A stretch of DNA of 64,000 bases from Saccharicrinis sp963663905 (GCA_963663905.2 OY760657.1:5766001-5830000); one strand, 5' to 3'; positions 27,737-37,537 are shown, counted from the stretch's first letter. The notes: a model not told the origin generated them from the letters alone. Program-made: numbers and translations.

Positions 27737-27923
27737 AGTCTTTTGTAAAAAAATAACATGTTTAAGTCATAAAAACGAAACCTTATTAAATAAATTAAAG
27801 TATACGAATTCAGTTTTTTTTCACTAAAAACCCTAAAATCAAAAAATGTATATTATTGATAATTAGTAGGTTGGTGAAGTTGTTGAAAAACAGAGTTCTT
27901 TGAGTGTTTTATAACTAAAGTAA

Positions 27924-28862
27924 ATGGTTAGGAGAATTCTGATTTTTGTTATATTTTGCATTGCCACAAAAATGAATGCGCAATACGATCCTCAGTTTAG
28001 TCAGAACATGTTTAACATGCTGGCTGTCAACCCAGGATATGCAGGTTCTTCGGAATCAATAAATTTGTTGGCATTGAACAGAAATCAGTGGACTGGTGAT
28101 CTAGGAATTAAAACTACAGTGTTTAGTGGTGATATGCCGTTGAATTTTTTAGGTTTAGATTCCGGAATAGGGTTGAATATCATTAATGATGAGATTGGAC
28201 TAATAACAAATTTGTCCATGCTTTTAAATTATTCAGCAAAGTTTGAATTAAAAAGAGGGACGTTAGGTTTAGGTTTGAGTTTAGGTTTGATAAATCAAAG
28301 TATAGATGGTTCAGGTTTTTATTATCCAGATGAAGTTTATACTCAGGATGATCCAAGTTTAACGTTATCCGAGGTGTCAGGATCAGTGTTAGATGTGGGA
28401 TTTGGAGTTTTTTATAAAGAAAATAAATTCTATGCAGGAGCATCTGTGACACATCTTAATAAACCGGAAAATGATTTTGATGAAGGAATTTATTTTACAA
28501 TTAGTAGAACCTTTTTCCTAACATGTGGGTATAACCATAAAATTGAAGATTCTCCATATGAAATTTTACCATCTGTTTTTTATAAAACAGATGGAGCAAG
28601 TTTTCAGTTGGATCTTAATACTTTAGTGAGATACAAAAGTAGATTTTGGGGAGGGTTAACATATCGATTGCAGGATGCCATTGTAGTTTTGGCTGGAATA
28701 GAGTTGAAAAATGGTGTTCGATTTGGATATAGTTATGATATAACAACCTCAGCCATTGCAACAGCAGGTAATGGTGGAAGCCATGAGTTGATGGTTGGTT
28801 ATAATTTTGACATGAATTTTGAAAAACGAACTAAACGCTATAAAAGCGTTAGATATTTATAA
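27924..28862 (+). CDS. porP: PorP/SprF family type IX secretion outer-membrane protein
   Basis: A 312-residue protein with a signal peptide (cleavage likely after MNA-Q near 19) and the family N-terminus QYDPQFSQNMFNMLAVNPGYAGS. The rest alternates as beta strands, as expected for an outer-membrane barrel of the PorP/SprF family (about 300 residues). PorP/SprF proteins work with the PorKN ring and, in other species, anchor gliding adhesins or the secretion machine. Position directly before gldK matches the porPKLMN order known from Porphyromonas. The motif GTTCTTTGA occurs at 27895-27903, just upstream of the start, and also in the rRNA leader. Confidence 0.9.
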   Translation: MVRRILIFVIFCIATKMNAQYDPQFSQNMFNMLAVNPGYAGSSESINLLALNRNQWTGDLGIKTTVFSGDMPLNFLGLDSGIGLNIINDEIGLITNLSMLLNYSAKFELKRGTLGLGLSLGLINQSIDGSGFYYPDEVYTQDDPSLTLSEVSGSVLDVGFGVFYKENKFYAGASVTHLNKPENDFDEGIYFTISRTFFLTCGYNHKIEDSPYEILPSVFYKTDGASFQLDLNTLVRYKSRFWGGLTYRLQDAIVVLAGIELKNGVRFGYSYDITTSAIATAGNGGSHELMVGYNFDMNFEKRTKRYKSVRYL

Positions 28863-28903
28863 TAGAAAGTTTAGAAATTAAAATACCGATAGTCTGAAAC
28901 ATT

Positions 28904-30232
28904 ATGAAAAAAGTACTAGCTCTTAGTGTCATATTAGTCACTATTCTTAGCGGATGTAGTAATTCCGGAGGCGGTGAACTTGTCGGCGTAGAACGACGTG
29001 GTACCTTTTACGAGCCAGATCCTTATGGAATGTTATTTATTCCTCAGGGTAGCTTCAATATGGGTCCAAATGATCAGGATGCCGCTTGGTCTCTTACTGC
29101 ACAATCAAAAACTGTATCAGTACGATCATTCTGGATGGATGAAACTGAAATTACAAATACAGAATATCGTCAATTTGTATATTGGGTGCGAGATTCAATT
29201 GCTCGTAAACTTTTAGGTGAGCAGTTTGAAGAATTTGTGATCGCTGAGGATATGTATGGTAACGAAATAGATCCTCCATTTCTTAATTGGGATGAAGAAA
29301 TTGATTGGGAGAACGAAGAATATGCAGAAATTCTTGATGAAATGTATCTTCCAGAAAATGAACGTTTCTTTAGAAGAAAAGAAATTGATACGCGTAAATT
29401 AAATTACGAATATCAATGGGTGGATATGCAACAGGCTGCTAAGAAAACAAATCGTTTTAATTTTGAAACTAAGCAGTATGAAGGTGTTGCTTACAATCAA
29501 AAAGGTGAAGAGGAAGTTATCAGAGATCGATCTGCATTTATTATGAATGATGCTGTAAATGTATATCCTGATACACTTTGTTGGATTGCAGATTTTACAT
29601 ATTCATTCAATGAGCCATGGACTGAAAAATATTTTTGGCATCCAGGATTTGATGAGTATCCTGTAGTTGGAGTTTCATATAAACAAGCGACTGCATTTAC
29701 TATTTGGAGATCTCGATTCATGAATAATTACTTGAGAAGCAAAGGTCAGCCAGAGGTTATGGACTATCGTTTACCAACAGAGGCTGAATGGGAATATGCA
29801 TCTAGAGGTGGATTAGAAAATGCAATGTATCCTTGGGGAGGGATGTATACTCGTAATAATAAGGGATGTTTCTTAGCAAACTTTAAACCTTTGAGAGGTC
29901 GTTATGGAGATGATGGGGCATTGTCTACTTTACTTGTAGGATCTTACGCTCCTAATGATTTTGGATTATTTGATATGTCGGGAAATGTTGCAGAATGGAC
30001 TTCAAGTGCATTTGATGAGTCTGCATATAGCTTTACTCATGATTTTAACCCAACGTACAAGTATAATGCATTACCAGACGATCCGCATGTAATGAAAAGA
30101 AAAGTAATTAGAGGTGGATCATGGAAAGATATAGGATATTTTTTACAATGTGGAACTCGTACATATGAATATCAAGATTCAGCAAAATCGTATATTGGAT
30201 TTAGATGTGTAAGAGACTTTATTGGTAACTAA
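28904..30232 (+). CDS. gldK: GldK/PorK, type IX secretion outer-membrane ring lipoprotein
   Basis: A 442-residue lipoprotein: the signal peptide ends in the lipobox LSGC (Cys19). The body has the formylglycine-generating-enzyme (SUMF1) fold, with FIPQGSFNMGPND near 46, WMDETEITNTEYRQF, RLPTEAEWEYASRGG, MSGNVAEWTSSAFDES and a C-terminal RGGSWKD...GFRCVRDF. In GldK this fold is structural and not enzymatic. With GldN it forms the large periplasmic ring at the outer membrane. An insertion of about 80 residues (roughly 100-200) separates the first conserved blocks, as in other GldK proteins. gldL follows 52 bases later. Confidence 0.94.
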   Translation: MKKVLALSVILVTILSGCSNSGGGELVGVERRGTFYEPDPYGMLFIPQGSFNMGPNDQDAAWSLTAQSKTVSVRSFWMDETEITNTEYRQFVYWVRDSIARKLLGEQFEEFVIAEDMYGNEIDPPFLNWDEEIDWENEEYAEILDEMYLPENERFFRRKEIDTRKLNYEYQWVDMQQAAKKTNRFNFETKQYEGVAYNQKGEEEVIRDRSAFIMNDAVNVYPDTLCWIADFTYSFNEPWTEKYFWHPGFDEYPVVGVSYKQATAFTIWRSRFMNNYLRSKGQPEVMDYRLPTEAEWEYASRGGLENAMYPWGGMYTRNNKGCFLANFKPLRGRYGDDGALSTLLVGSYAPNDFGLFDMSGNVAEWTSSAFDESAYSFTHDFNPTYKYNALPDDPHVMKRKVIRGGSWKDIGYFLQCGTRTYEYQDSAKSYIGFRCVRDFIGN

Positions 30233-30284
30233 TATTGAATGAATTTAGAATTTTTGAAGTAAAATTGAATTAACACAATACACT

Positions 30285-31256
30285 ATGAGTATTACTGAAT
30301 TTGTAGAAAGTCCGGGGTATAAGAAAGTAATGGGGAAAGTATATGGAATTGGTGCTTCGGTAGTAATTCTTGGGGCTTTATGGAAGATTCTTCACTTGCA
30401 AGGAGCAGCTATTATGCTTATTGCAGGATTAGGAACAGAAGCTATTATTTTCTTTTTGTCAGCATTTGAGCCACCTCACGAAATGCCAGATTGGAGTTTG
30501 GTTTATCCAGAATTAGTAGGATTAGAACCACGTGAATCTGGTAAAGGTGTAGGGGGAGGAAGTGAGTTGCAGGCCTTAATTCAGTCAGGTAATTTAGATG
30601 AAGAAACAGTTGCTAAATTATCAGAGGGAATCAAGAAATTAAGTGCAACATCATCTCAATTAGCAGATTTAAGTGATGCATCTTTAGCAACTCAAAGTTA
30701 TTTGCAGAATATTCAAAATGCATCAGAGTCAGTTGGGAAGTTTGGAAATGTTCAAGCTAAAACGGCTCAGGTTATTGAAGAAAGTGCAAATGCTCTAGCT
30801 AGTTCATATGCTTCTACAGCCAGTGCAATTTCTGAATCAGGTACTAAAGTAGCTAATGAATTAGCTGATTCTGGAAAAAATTTACTTAAAGGAATGAATG
30901 ACTCCGGAATTGCTATATCTACCGCTTATAGTGCTTTAAGTGAGAGTATTAAAGAGAATGTAGAAGGTATTTCTCAAAACAGTATTGCTTATAGTCAAAA
31001 GCTTCAGGAAGTAAATGGTAATCTTGCCGCTGTTAATTCAATATATGAATTACAACTGAAAGGTTCGAAAGCTCAGGTTGAAGCTACAGAACAGTTAACT
31101 TCTGGTATTGGTGAAATAAAAGAATATTTACAACAGTCTGTTGATCAAGCCAGAGAATATAAAGATCAGATTTCATCTTTAAATAAAACGGTTGGAGAGT
31201 TAAATACTATATACGGTAATATGCTTAGTGCCATGAATGTCGGGGGTAACCGCTAA
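30285..31256 (+). CDS. gldL: GldL/PorL, type IX secretion motor stator protein
   Basis: A 323-residue inner-membrane protein. Two membrane helices lie near 20-35 and 39-62 (VVILGALWKILHLQ and AAIMLIAGLGTEAIIFFLSA). The Glu inside the second helix (GLGTEAI) fits the proton-path glutamate of the GldLM motor. After FEPPHEMPDW comes a long cytoplasmic part rich in Ala, Ser and Gln, predicted coiled-coil. The longer tail resembles Porphyromonas PorL more than the shorter Flavobacterium GldL. GldL forms a pentamer around a GldM dimer and uses the proton gradient to power secretion. It lies in the gldKLMN operon. Confidence 0.94.
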   Translation: MSITEFVESPGYKKVMGKVYGIGASVVILGALWKILHLQGAAIMLIAGLGTEAIIFFLSAFEPPHEMPDWSLVYPELVGLEPRESGKGVGGGSELQALIQSGNLDEETVAKLSEGIKKLSATSSQLADLSDASLATQSYLQNIQNASESVGKFGNVQAKTAQVIEESANALASSYASTASAISESGTKVANELADSGKNLLKGMNDSGIAISTAYSALSESIKENVEGISQNSIAYSQKLQEVNGNLAAVNSIYELQLKGSKAQVEATEQLTSGIGEIKEYLQQSVDQAREYKDQISSLNKTVGELNTIYGNMLSAMNVGGNR

Positions 31257-31300
31257 TGATTTATAAAGGAAATAGTAATTACTAAAAAGATTATAGAATT

Positions 31301-32863
31301 ATGAGTGGTGGAAATTGTCCAGAAACGCCCAGGCAGAAGATGATTGGTATGATGTACCTTTTCCTGACTGCAATGTTAGCATTAAATGTATCAGGAGAGT
31401 TACTGCAAGCCTTTGTTACCATGGATAAAGGTTTTATTCAGTCAAGAGAAACTGTTGAAAGAAAAAATAATGTATTATATACTCAATTCGAGACAGCAAA
31501 TAGAAATAATCCAGGGAAATCTGGTGCTGCATGGAACGAAGCAAATAAGATTCGTGAAGCTGCAGATAGTTTAGTAGGTCATATACAAAATTTAAAACTT
31601 TTGATGGCCCAAAAATCTAGTGGACCAGAAGCAACTCCAGAAAATTATAGTGGGATTGATAATGTTGATGTAGCTCCTCAAATAATGATCACCGAACTTC
31701 AAGGAAAAAGAAGTGATGAACTTAAAGAACAAATTACGGAATATAAGAATTTGTTATTGAGTTATTTGCATGCTGGAGATTCTGAAGATACAACGTTTAT
31801 TTCAGCTTATAATAGTATGTTTGATGTAGAGGATGTGAAAGGTGAAAAGGATGTTAAAAAATCATGGGAGGAAATAAAGTTTGAGCATGTTCCTCTATCT
31901 GCATCAATGGCTTATTTGAGTAAGATTCAGGGAGATATAAGGAATGCAGAAACTGATATGGTGGCCAATTTATTTTCTGGAATTGATAAAGATTCATATA
32001 AGTTTACAGATATGATGTCTGTAGTAAAACCTTTTAAAACAACTATTTTGGAAGGTGAAACTTATAAAGCAGAATTATATATGGCGGCTTATGACCCTAA
32101 TATTGTTCCTGAAATTGAGATTGATGGTAGAACAATTACTAATGTTAATCAAGGAATAGGACTTTTGGAACTTGATAAGCCTGTTGGAGAACATACTTGG
32201 AAGGGATATATTAAAATGCCTACTCCTGATGGATCAGGGACTATACCTTATGAAGTAAGTGGAGAATTTCAGGTTGTGAAACCAAATGCTGTAATTTCTC
32301 CAACAAAAATGAATGTGTTTTACGAAGCACTTGAAAATCCTGTAGAAGTATCTGTACCAGGTATAGCATCAAATGCTTTGGATGTGAGAATGACCAATGT
32401 TAGCAGTACTAAAAAAGGTTCTGAATATATTGTAACTCCAAAGGCTGGAACAGCAGGGAAAAAATCGATAGTATCTGTATATGCTAAAATAGGTGATGAG
32501 AATAAGTTTATAGGAAAACAAGAGTTTAGAATAAAAAGAGTTCCTGATCCAATTCCAATGGTAGGTGGTTTAAACGGTGGAAAAATTAAGAAAAACCTAT
32601 TGGTTGCTCAAAAGGCAGTATTTGCTGAAATGAAAGATTTTGATTTTGAATTAAAATATACTGTTACCAGATTTACTGTATCTGTGTTGAAGAATGGTTA
32701 TATCGTGGATGCATTATCAAAAAGTAGTAGTTTTACTCAAGAACAAAAAGAATTGATTTCTAATATGAACAGAGGCCAAAAAGTTCAGATTGAAGATATC
32801 AGGGCTCAGGGGCCTGATGGTAGAACTAGATCTTTAGGAACTATTACATTTGTATTGGATTAA
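31301..32863 (+). CDS. gldM: GldM/PorM, type IX secretion motor shaft
   Basis: A 520-residue protein with one N-terminal membrane helix inside PRQKMIGMMYLFLTAMLALNVSGELLQAF, preceded by MSGGNCPETP. This is the standard start of GldM. The periplasmic part begins with a helical domain (to about 220) and continues with beta domains (about 225-515), matching the known D1-D4 layout. GldM crosses the periplasm as a dimer and carries motor force from GldL to the GldKN ring. Length and order fit the family (about 510-525). It sits between gldL and gldN with short gaps, so one transcript is likely. Confidence 0.95.
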   Translation: MSGGNCPETPRQKMIGMMYLFLTAMLALNVSGELLQAFVTMDKGFIQSRETVERKNNVLYTQFETANRNNPGKSGAAWNEANKIREAADSLVGHIQNLKLLMAQKSSGPEATPENYSGIDNVDVAPQIMITELQGKRSDELKEQITEYKNLLLSYLHAGDSEDTTFISAYNSMFDVEDVKGEKDVKKSWEEIKFEHVPLSASMAYLSKIQGDIRNAETDMVANLFSGIDKDSYKFTDMMSVVKPFKTTILEGETYKAELYMAAYDPNIVPEIEIDGRTITNVNQGIGLLELDKPVGEHTWKGYIKMPTPDGSGTIPYEVSGEFQVVKPNAVISPTKMNVFYEALENPVEVSVPGIASNALDVRMTNVSSTKKGSEYIVTPKAGTAGKKSIVSVYAKIGDENKFIGKQEFRIKRVPDPIPMVGGLNGGKIKKNLLVAQKAVFAEMKDFDFELKYTVTRFTVSVLKNGYIVDALSKSSSFTQEQKELISNMNRGQKVQIEDIRAQGPDGRTRSLGTITFVLD

Positions 32864-32952
32864 AAATTGAATAATAATAAATTTAAAATTTAGAAAATAA
32901 ACATCTTCTCTTTATTCAATAGATGTTATTTAAAGAGATAAAAATTATACGT

Positions 32953-33801
32953 ATGAAAAAGTTGTTCCTCTTATTAATTCTATTTGTGCTGGTTGTTGCT
33001 GGTAGTTCAACTATGGAAGCGCAAAATGTATTGGATGGTATATATCCAAAAGAGCATGTTATTAATAGAAAACCTATTCCTTATACACACGTTAGAGAAG
33101 CTGATGTTATGTGGGCAAAAAAGGTTTGGAGGGTAATAGATTTACGTGAAAAAATTAATTTACCATTATATTATCCTATTAGTACAATGGATGGTAGATT
33201 AAGTTTGATTCAGTTGTTAATGCAAGGAATCCAATATGAAGGATTAACTGCGTATTCAACAAAATATGAGGACGAGTTTAAGGTAGCAATGAGTATAGAT
33301 CAGGTCATGCAAGAAATGGGTGCTGTTGCAGATACAGTTGAAGTTATGCAAGAAGATGGTACTTATCAACCTCAAATTATTGCTGGAGAATTAAGACCAG
33401 AAGAAGTAAAGCAATTTCTGTTAAAAGAAGTTTGGTTTTTCGATCGTAATTATTCTAGATTGGATGTAAGAATTATTGGAATTTGCCCTATTCGTGAGTT
33501 TACAAAAACAACTGGTGGAGAGGAGCAAGTTGCTAGAAAACAAGCTTTTTGGATTTACTTCCCTGAGGCAAGAGATATTTTAGCAAGAAATGAAGTGTTT
33601 AATCCTCATAATGATGCTCAAAGAAGAACATTTGATGATATTTTCATGAAAAGATATTTTGGTAGTTATATAGTTCGAGAATCTAACGTATATAATAACC
33701 GTAGGATTGATCAATATGCTGTAGGAATGGAAGCTATGATTGAGTCAGAAAGAATAAAAACTGAAATATTTGATTTCGAACATGACCTTTGGGAATTTTA
33801 A
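32953..33801 (+). CDS. gldN: GldN/PorN, type IX secretion ring protein
   Basis: I start it at MKKLFLLLIL (282 residues), which gives a clean signal peptide with cleavage near MEA-Q. An upstream Met at 32923 would place ten charged residues before it. The body holds the GldN signatures VMWAKKVWRVIDLREKINLP, the PLYYPISTMDGRLSLI region, LLKEVWFFDRNYSRLDVRIIGI and the ending RRTFDDIFMKRYFGSYIVRESN. GldN binds GldK in the outer-membrane-associated ring. A palindromic terminator follows 24 bases after the stop, closing the porP-gldKLMN cluster. Confidence 0.94.
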   Translation: MKKLFLLLILFVLVVAGSSTMEAQNVLDGIYPKEHVINRKPIPYTHVREADVMWAKKVWRVIDLREKINLPLYYPISTMDGRLSLIQLLMQGIQYEGLTAYSTKYEDEFKVAMSIDQVMQEMGAVADTVEVMQEDGTYQPQIIAGELRPEEVKQFLLKEVWFFDRNYSRLDVRIIGICPIREFTKTTGGEEQVARKQAFWIYFPEARDILARNEVFNPHNDAQRRTFDDIFMKRYFGSYIVRESNVYNNRRIDQYAVGMEAMIESERIKTEIFDFEHDLWEF

Positions 33802-33825
33802 TTTAGAACAACATTTATACGAAAT

Positions 33826-33855
33826 AAAAAAGGAGTGGTTAACCACTCCTTTTTT
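33826..33855. terminator. Bidirectional terminator between gldN and manC
   Basis: A perfect palindrome, AAAAAAGGAGTGGTT with its complement, giving a G/C stem flanked by A and T runs. It serves both gldN and the convergent manC. Confidence 0.92.
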
Positions 33856-33879
33856 ATTTTAATTATATTATGTTTTTTG

Positions 33880-34962
33880 CTATTCAGGAAATTGACTTGC
33901 AATATCAGCAGTGAATTGTCTTATTAGCTGTTCATTTTCCTTTGGACAAATAAGTAAACAATTATTGGATTCTGCAATAATATAGTCGTTTAAACCCTGT
34001 ATTACAGCCTTAGTGTCATTAGGAATATTAACTATGCAATTAGTAGATTCATAACTTAAAACTTTGCCTGTATTTATAGCATTATTAGATTCGTCTTTAG
34101 ATGAGTGTTCATATAAAGAAGACCATGTGCCTAAATCACTCCAGCCAACATCTGCAGTTAATACGTATACATTACTTGCTTTTTCCATAATGCCATAATC
34201 AATAGAAATATTTTTACAATCTGTATAAATACTTTTTATTGATTCTTGTTCAAGTTCAGTATCTATTTTATCATATATGCTGTCAAATAAACATTTTACC
34301 TCAGATAGGTATTTATTAAAGGCATCATTAATTGATTTTATTGTCCAAATAAAAATTCCTGAATTCCAGAAAAATTCTCCGCTTTCAAAAAAGACTTTAG
34401 CTAATTCTAAGTTAGGTTTCTCTGTAAAAGTTTTTACAGGTTCAATTTCTCCAAGTATTTTTTTAGAATCGTCATTGATTTGGATATAGCCATATCCAGT
34501 TTCAGGTCTGTGAGGTTTAATTCCTAATGTAAGTAATGCGTCTGTTTCCTCAACAAATTCTACACCTTTACGTATTGATAATTCAAAATCTTGTTGCTTA
34601 AGTATAAGGTGATCAGCTGGAGTTACGATTATTGATGCATTTGGATTTTGCTTATTGATCCATGCATTGGCATATGCAATACAAGGTGCTGTATTTCTTC
34701 TGTAGGGTTCAGTTAAAACTTGGTTAGGTTTTAATAAAGGTAATTGTTCAAGTACAATTACCTTATATTCTAAACTTGTTACAACTAAGAAATTCTCAGC
34801 AGGGCATATGTTGGAAAAACGATCAAAAGTTTGTTGAATTAATGTTCTTCCTGTCCCTAAGATATCAAGGAATTGTTTGGGGGTCTCTTGCCTGCTTAAC
34901 GGCCAGAACCTACTTCCAATTCCTCCAGCCATAATAACACAGTATCTGTTGTTTAATTCCAT
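33880..34962 (-). CDS. manC: Mannose-1-phosphate guanylyltransferase
   Basis: A 360-residue enzyme that makes GDP-mannose from mannose 1-phosphate and GTP for surface polysaccharides and GDP-fucose. The pyrophosphorylase signature is MAGGIGSRFWPLSRQETPKQF (11-31 region). Later blocks are VTPADHLI, the GIKPHRPETGYGYIQ stretch, FTEKPNLELAKVF, WNSGIFIW and the IDYGIMEKA and VGWSDLGTW motifs. It has only the short form, without the phosphomannose isomerase domain of some bifunctional ManC proteins. It stands alone on the minus strand, between the gldN terminator and the mlaE leader. Confidence 0.94.
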   Translation of the reverse strand: MELNNRYCVIMAGGIGSRFWPLSRQETPKQFLDILGTGRTLIQQTFDRFSNICPAENFLVVTSLEYKVIVLEQLPLLKPNQVLTEPYRRNTAPCIAYANAWINKQNPNASIIVTPADHLILKQQDFELSIRKGVEFVEETDALLTLGIKPHRPETGYGYIQINDDSKKILGEIEPVKTFTEKPNLELAKVFFESGEFFWNSGIFIWTIKSINDAFNKYLSEVKCLFDSIYDKIDTELEQESIKSIYTDCKNISIDYGIMEKASNVYVLTADVGWSDLGTWSSLYEHSSKDESNNAINTGKVLSYESTNCIVNIPNDTKAVIQGLNDYIIAESNNCLLICPKENEQLIRQFTADIASQFPE

Positions 34963-35182
34963 TTATTTCTATTAATTGTTTTTATTTGACGGTGAATTTA
35001 CCTAAAATGAATAAGAATTAAAATGAATATTTACAAAACGCAACATTTTTTAAGTAAAATCACCAAGTATTCATAGGTTTAAATATGTTGTATTGTTATT
35101 ATCCCTAGTTTAAAGTTTATATATACCTGTTTTTATTTTTCTAGTGATAATATAGTTGTTATTTTTAGCCAAAATAATTTGC

Positions 35183-35923
35183 ATGCGTATTTTTTTTCAT
35201 ATAGGTAGATATTTTCTTTTTCTAAGGAGGGTTTTTTCAAGGCCTGAAAAAGGAAAGATCTTTATTAGTCAGTTTTTTAAAGAAGCAGAAAAGTTAGGTA
35301 TAGATTCAGTAGGTATAGTTCTTATAATTTCTGTGTTTATGGGCGCCATAATAACTTTACAGACTGCCTATAATCTTGAAATGGCTTTTATTCCTAGATA
35401 TACCATTGGTTTGGCAGCTCGAGAATCTGTGATATTAGAGTTTTCCTCAACTATTGTAGGTCTAATACTAGCAGGAAAAGTTGGTTCCAATATCGCTTCT
35501 GAAATTGGAAGTATGCGTGTTACGGAACAAATAGATGCTATTGAAATCATGGGTATAAACTCATCGTCTTTTTTAGTTTTACCAAAAATTACTGCTTTAG
35601 TGATTATAATGCCTCTATTAACAGTTTTAAGTATGGGTATTGGGATAACGGGTGGCTGGATCGCCGGATTTTTATCAGGTGAAGTTCCTTCTATGGATTA
35701 TATTTATGGAATTCAGTTTGGGTTTAAACCCTTTTACATAGTTTACTCTGTTATTAAATCTGCAGTTTTTGGTTTTCTTATTTCATCTATATCTTCTTAT
35801 CAGGGGTATCACGTTGATGGTGGTTCTTTAGAAGTAGGTATCGCTAGCACAAAAGCTGTTGTGGTTAGTAGTGTTCAGATTATATTATTTAATTTATTAT
35901 TAACTCAATTGCTTTTGGCATGA
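35183..35923 (+). CDS. mlaE: MlaE family ABC transporter permease
   Basis: I use the ATG of MRIFFHIGRYF (246 residues) instead of a TTG 27 bases upstream. The protein has the MlaE/YrbE pattern: an amphipathic N-terminus, then five or so hydrophobic stretches, with SVGIVLIISVFMGAIITLQTAYNLE, the ESVILEFSSTIVGLILAGKVGSNIASEIGSMRVTEQIDAIEIMGI region (the EQ-containing loop that couples to the ATPase), and a C-terminal VVSSVQIILFNLLLTQLLLA helix. MlaE with MlaF moves phospholipids across the inner membrane to keep outer-membrane asymmetry. It overlaps mlaF by 4 bases. No MlaD gene is seen nearby. Confidence 0.9.
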   Translation: MRIFFHIGRYFLFLRRVFSRPEKGKIFISQFFKEAEKLGIDSVGIVLIISVFMGAIITLQTAYNLEMAFIPRYTIGLAARESVILEFSSTIVGLILAGKVGSNIASEIGSMRVTEQIDAIEIMGINSSSFLVLPKITALVIIMPLLTVLSMGIGITGGWIAGFLSGEVPSMDYIYGIQFGFKPFYIVYSVIKSAVFGFLISSISSYQGYHVDGGSLEVGIASTKAVVVSSVQIILFNLLLTQLLLA

Positions 35924-36672
35924 TAGAAGTAAGGAATGTAAATAAAACATTTAATAATAAACAAATTCTGTTCGATGTATCTGCCAGGTTTGAGGCTGGA
36001 CAAACAAATCTTATTATTGGTCAAAGTGGTCATGGAAAAACTGTATTGTTAAAATCAATAGTAGGATTACATAGTATAGACTCTGGTCAGATCATTTATG
36101 GAGACAAAGTGTTTTCAGATATGTCTTTTTCAAATCAAAAAGAGATAAGGCAGCAGATAGGGATGTTATTTCAAGGCTCTGCACTTTTTGATAGTTTAAC
36201 AGTTGAAGAAAATGTAAAATTTCCATTAGATATGTTTTCAAATAAAACTGAAGAAGAAAAATTAGATAGAGTAAATTTCTGTCTAAAAAGAGTAAAACTA
36301 GAAAATGCGAATAAATTGTATCCTTCAGAAATAAGTGGGGGTATGCAAAAACGTGTGGCCATAGCTCGTGCAATCTCCTTAAATCCGAAGTATTTATTTT
36401 GTGATGAACCTAATTCAGGTCTTGATCCTAGAACTTCTATTGTTATCGATAATTTAATTTATGAGATTACAAAAGAATATGGAATCACCACAATTATAAA
36501 TACTCACGATATGAATTCAGTTATGGCAATAGGTGAAAAAATTATTTATATAAACTCAGGTAGGAAGTTATGGGAAGGCAACAAGGAGGAGATATTGGTC
36601 GCCAAAGAGGAACAATTAAATGATTTTGTTTTTGCATCCGAATTGTTTAAAAGGATAAAAAGAAATATCTAA
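35920..36672 (+). CDS. mlaF: MlaF family ABC transporter ATPase
   Basis: A 250-residue ATPase. Walker A is GQSGHGKTVL (about 35-44, with His in place of the more usual Ser/Ala-Gly before GKT). The Q-loop lies in GMLFQGSALFDSLTVEENV, the signature is SGGMQKRVAIAR, and Walker B is YLFCDEPNSGLDP. The switch His lies in INTHDMNSV. GSALFDSLTVEENV is diagnostic for the MlaF branch. It pairs with the overlapping mlaE and supplies energy for lipid movement. Confidence 0.92.
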   Translation: MIEVRNVNKTFNNKQILFDVSARFEAGQTNLIIGQSGHGKTVLLKSIVGLHSIDSGQIIYGDKVFSDMSFSNQKEIRQQIGMLFQGSALFDSLTVEENVKFPLDMFSNKTEEEKLDRVNFCLKRVKLENANKLYPSEISGGMQKRVAIARAISLNPKYLFCDEPNSGLDPRTSIVIDNLIYEITKEYGITTIINTHDMNSVMAIGEKIIYINSGRKLWEGNKEEILVAKEEQLNDFVFASELFKRIKRNI

Positions 36673-36680
36673 ATAATTTT

Positions 36681-37460
36681 ATGAAAGTGCATAAAGATGA
36701 ATATGGATTTTCCTATATAAAGTCATATTTTGAATTTAATTTTATTAATGCAGTTACTGATTGGAGTAAATTAAATGAATATATAAGTATTCAATATGAT
36801 GGAATAAAAGTAAACGAGGTTTTGACTCAGTATGTATATTTATTTAAATTCAATAAGTTATTTCCAACTGTATTTATTCCAACATTTGTTAAGACTCCAA
36901 TTGAGTATACATTTGTTAATAAGATTCGTTTTAATAGAATAAACTTACCATATAAAATGGAATCTGATAAAATTCTTCAATTAGGTTCATTCAGTTATAT
37001 TCCATTAGTATTTCACTTACAGTTTCTGGATTTTGTAAAATCACAATATGGACCTTTGTTTGACAAAGGTGAAATGGGTTATGATCAGATCTCAGAAATT
37101 TACCTTGTCTATAAAAGTATATATAAGTGTGATAATATTTCAAAAATCGAAGAAACTCCCGTTTCTAAATATCTGAGTCGAGAAATTGGAAAAGATTATA
37201 GTTATGGAAAATTGATAGACTTTGCGGATAATATTTATGACTTATATAAACAGACAGAAATCTCTGTAAAAAACTTTCGACTTATATTCTATTCATTTGC
37301 GCAGCATCTGGATATTATAGGTAGTGAGGCTTTTGATCATTATATGGATTGTAGGGACTCTACTCTATCCTGGAAAAAGGCAATCGAAAGTTTCTTAATA
37401 TCAAATTATTGTCTTGCTCCAGAATTGGCATATTCAATATCTTCTGCTCTTATATATTAA
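36681..37460 (+). CDS. Protein of unknown function after mlaEF
   Basis: A 259-residue protein that I do not recognise. It has no signal peptide or membrane helix. It is rich in Tyr, Phe, Ile and Lys, with low Gly, and looks mostly helical after about residue 95. The start is 8 bases after the mlaF stop, so it is very probably the third gene of that operon. A terminator-like hairpin lies 77 bases after its stop. Codon use looks like its neighbours. A link to lipid transport is possible from position alone and is not supported by any motif I can see. Confidence 0.65.
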   Translation: MKVHKDEYGFSYIKSYFEFNFINAVTDWSKLNEYISIQYDGIKVNEVLTQYVYLFKFNKLFPTVFIPTFVKTPIEYTFVNKIRFNRINLPYKMESDKILQLGSFSYIPLVFHLQFLDFVKSQYGPLFDKGEMGYDQISEIYLVYKSIYKCDNISKIEETPVSKYLSREIGKDYSYGKLIDFADNIYDLYKQTEISVKNFRLIFYSFAQHLDIIGSEAFDHYMDCRDSTLSWKKAIESFLISNYCLAPELAYSISSALIY

Positions 37461-37537
37461 TCAAATGAACATATTAGAATTCAAGTTGTTCTTATTTATA
37501 CTGTAAAGGACGTAAGTACGTTTAGCTTGAAACAAAG

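Noticed and set aside
30241..30284. Separate promoter between gldK and gldL
   Set aside because: The 52-base gap has no TAnnTTTG box; one operon is the simpler reading.
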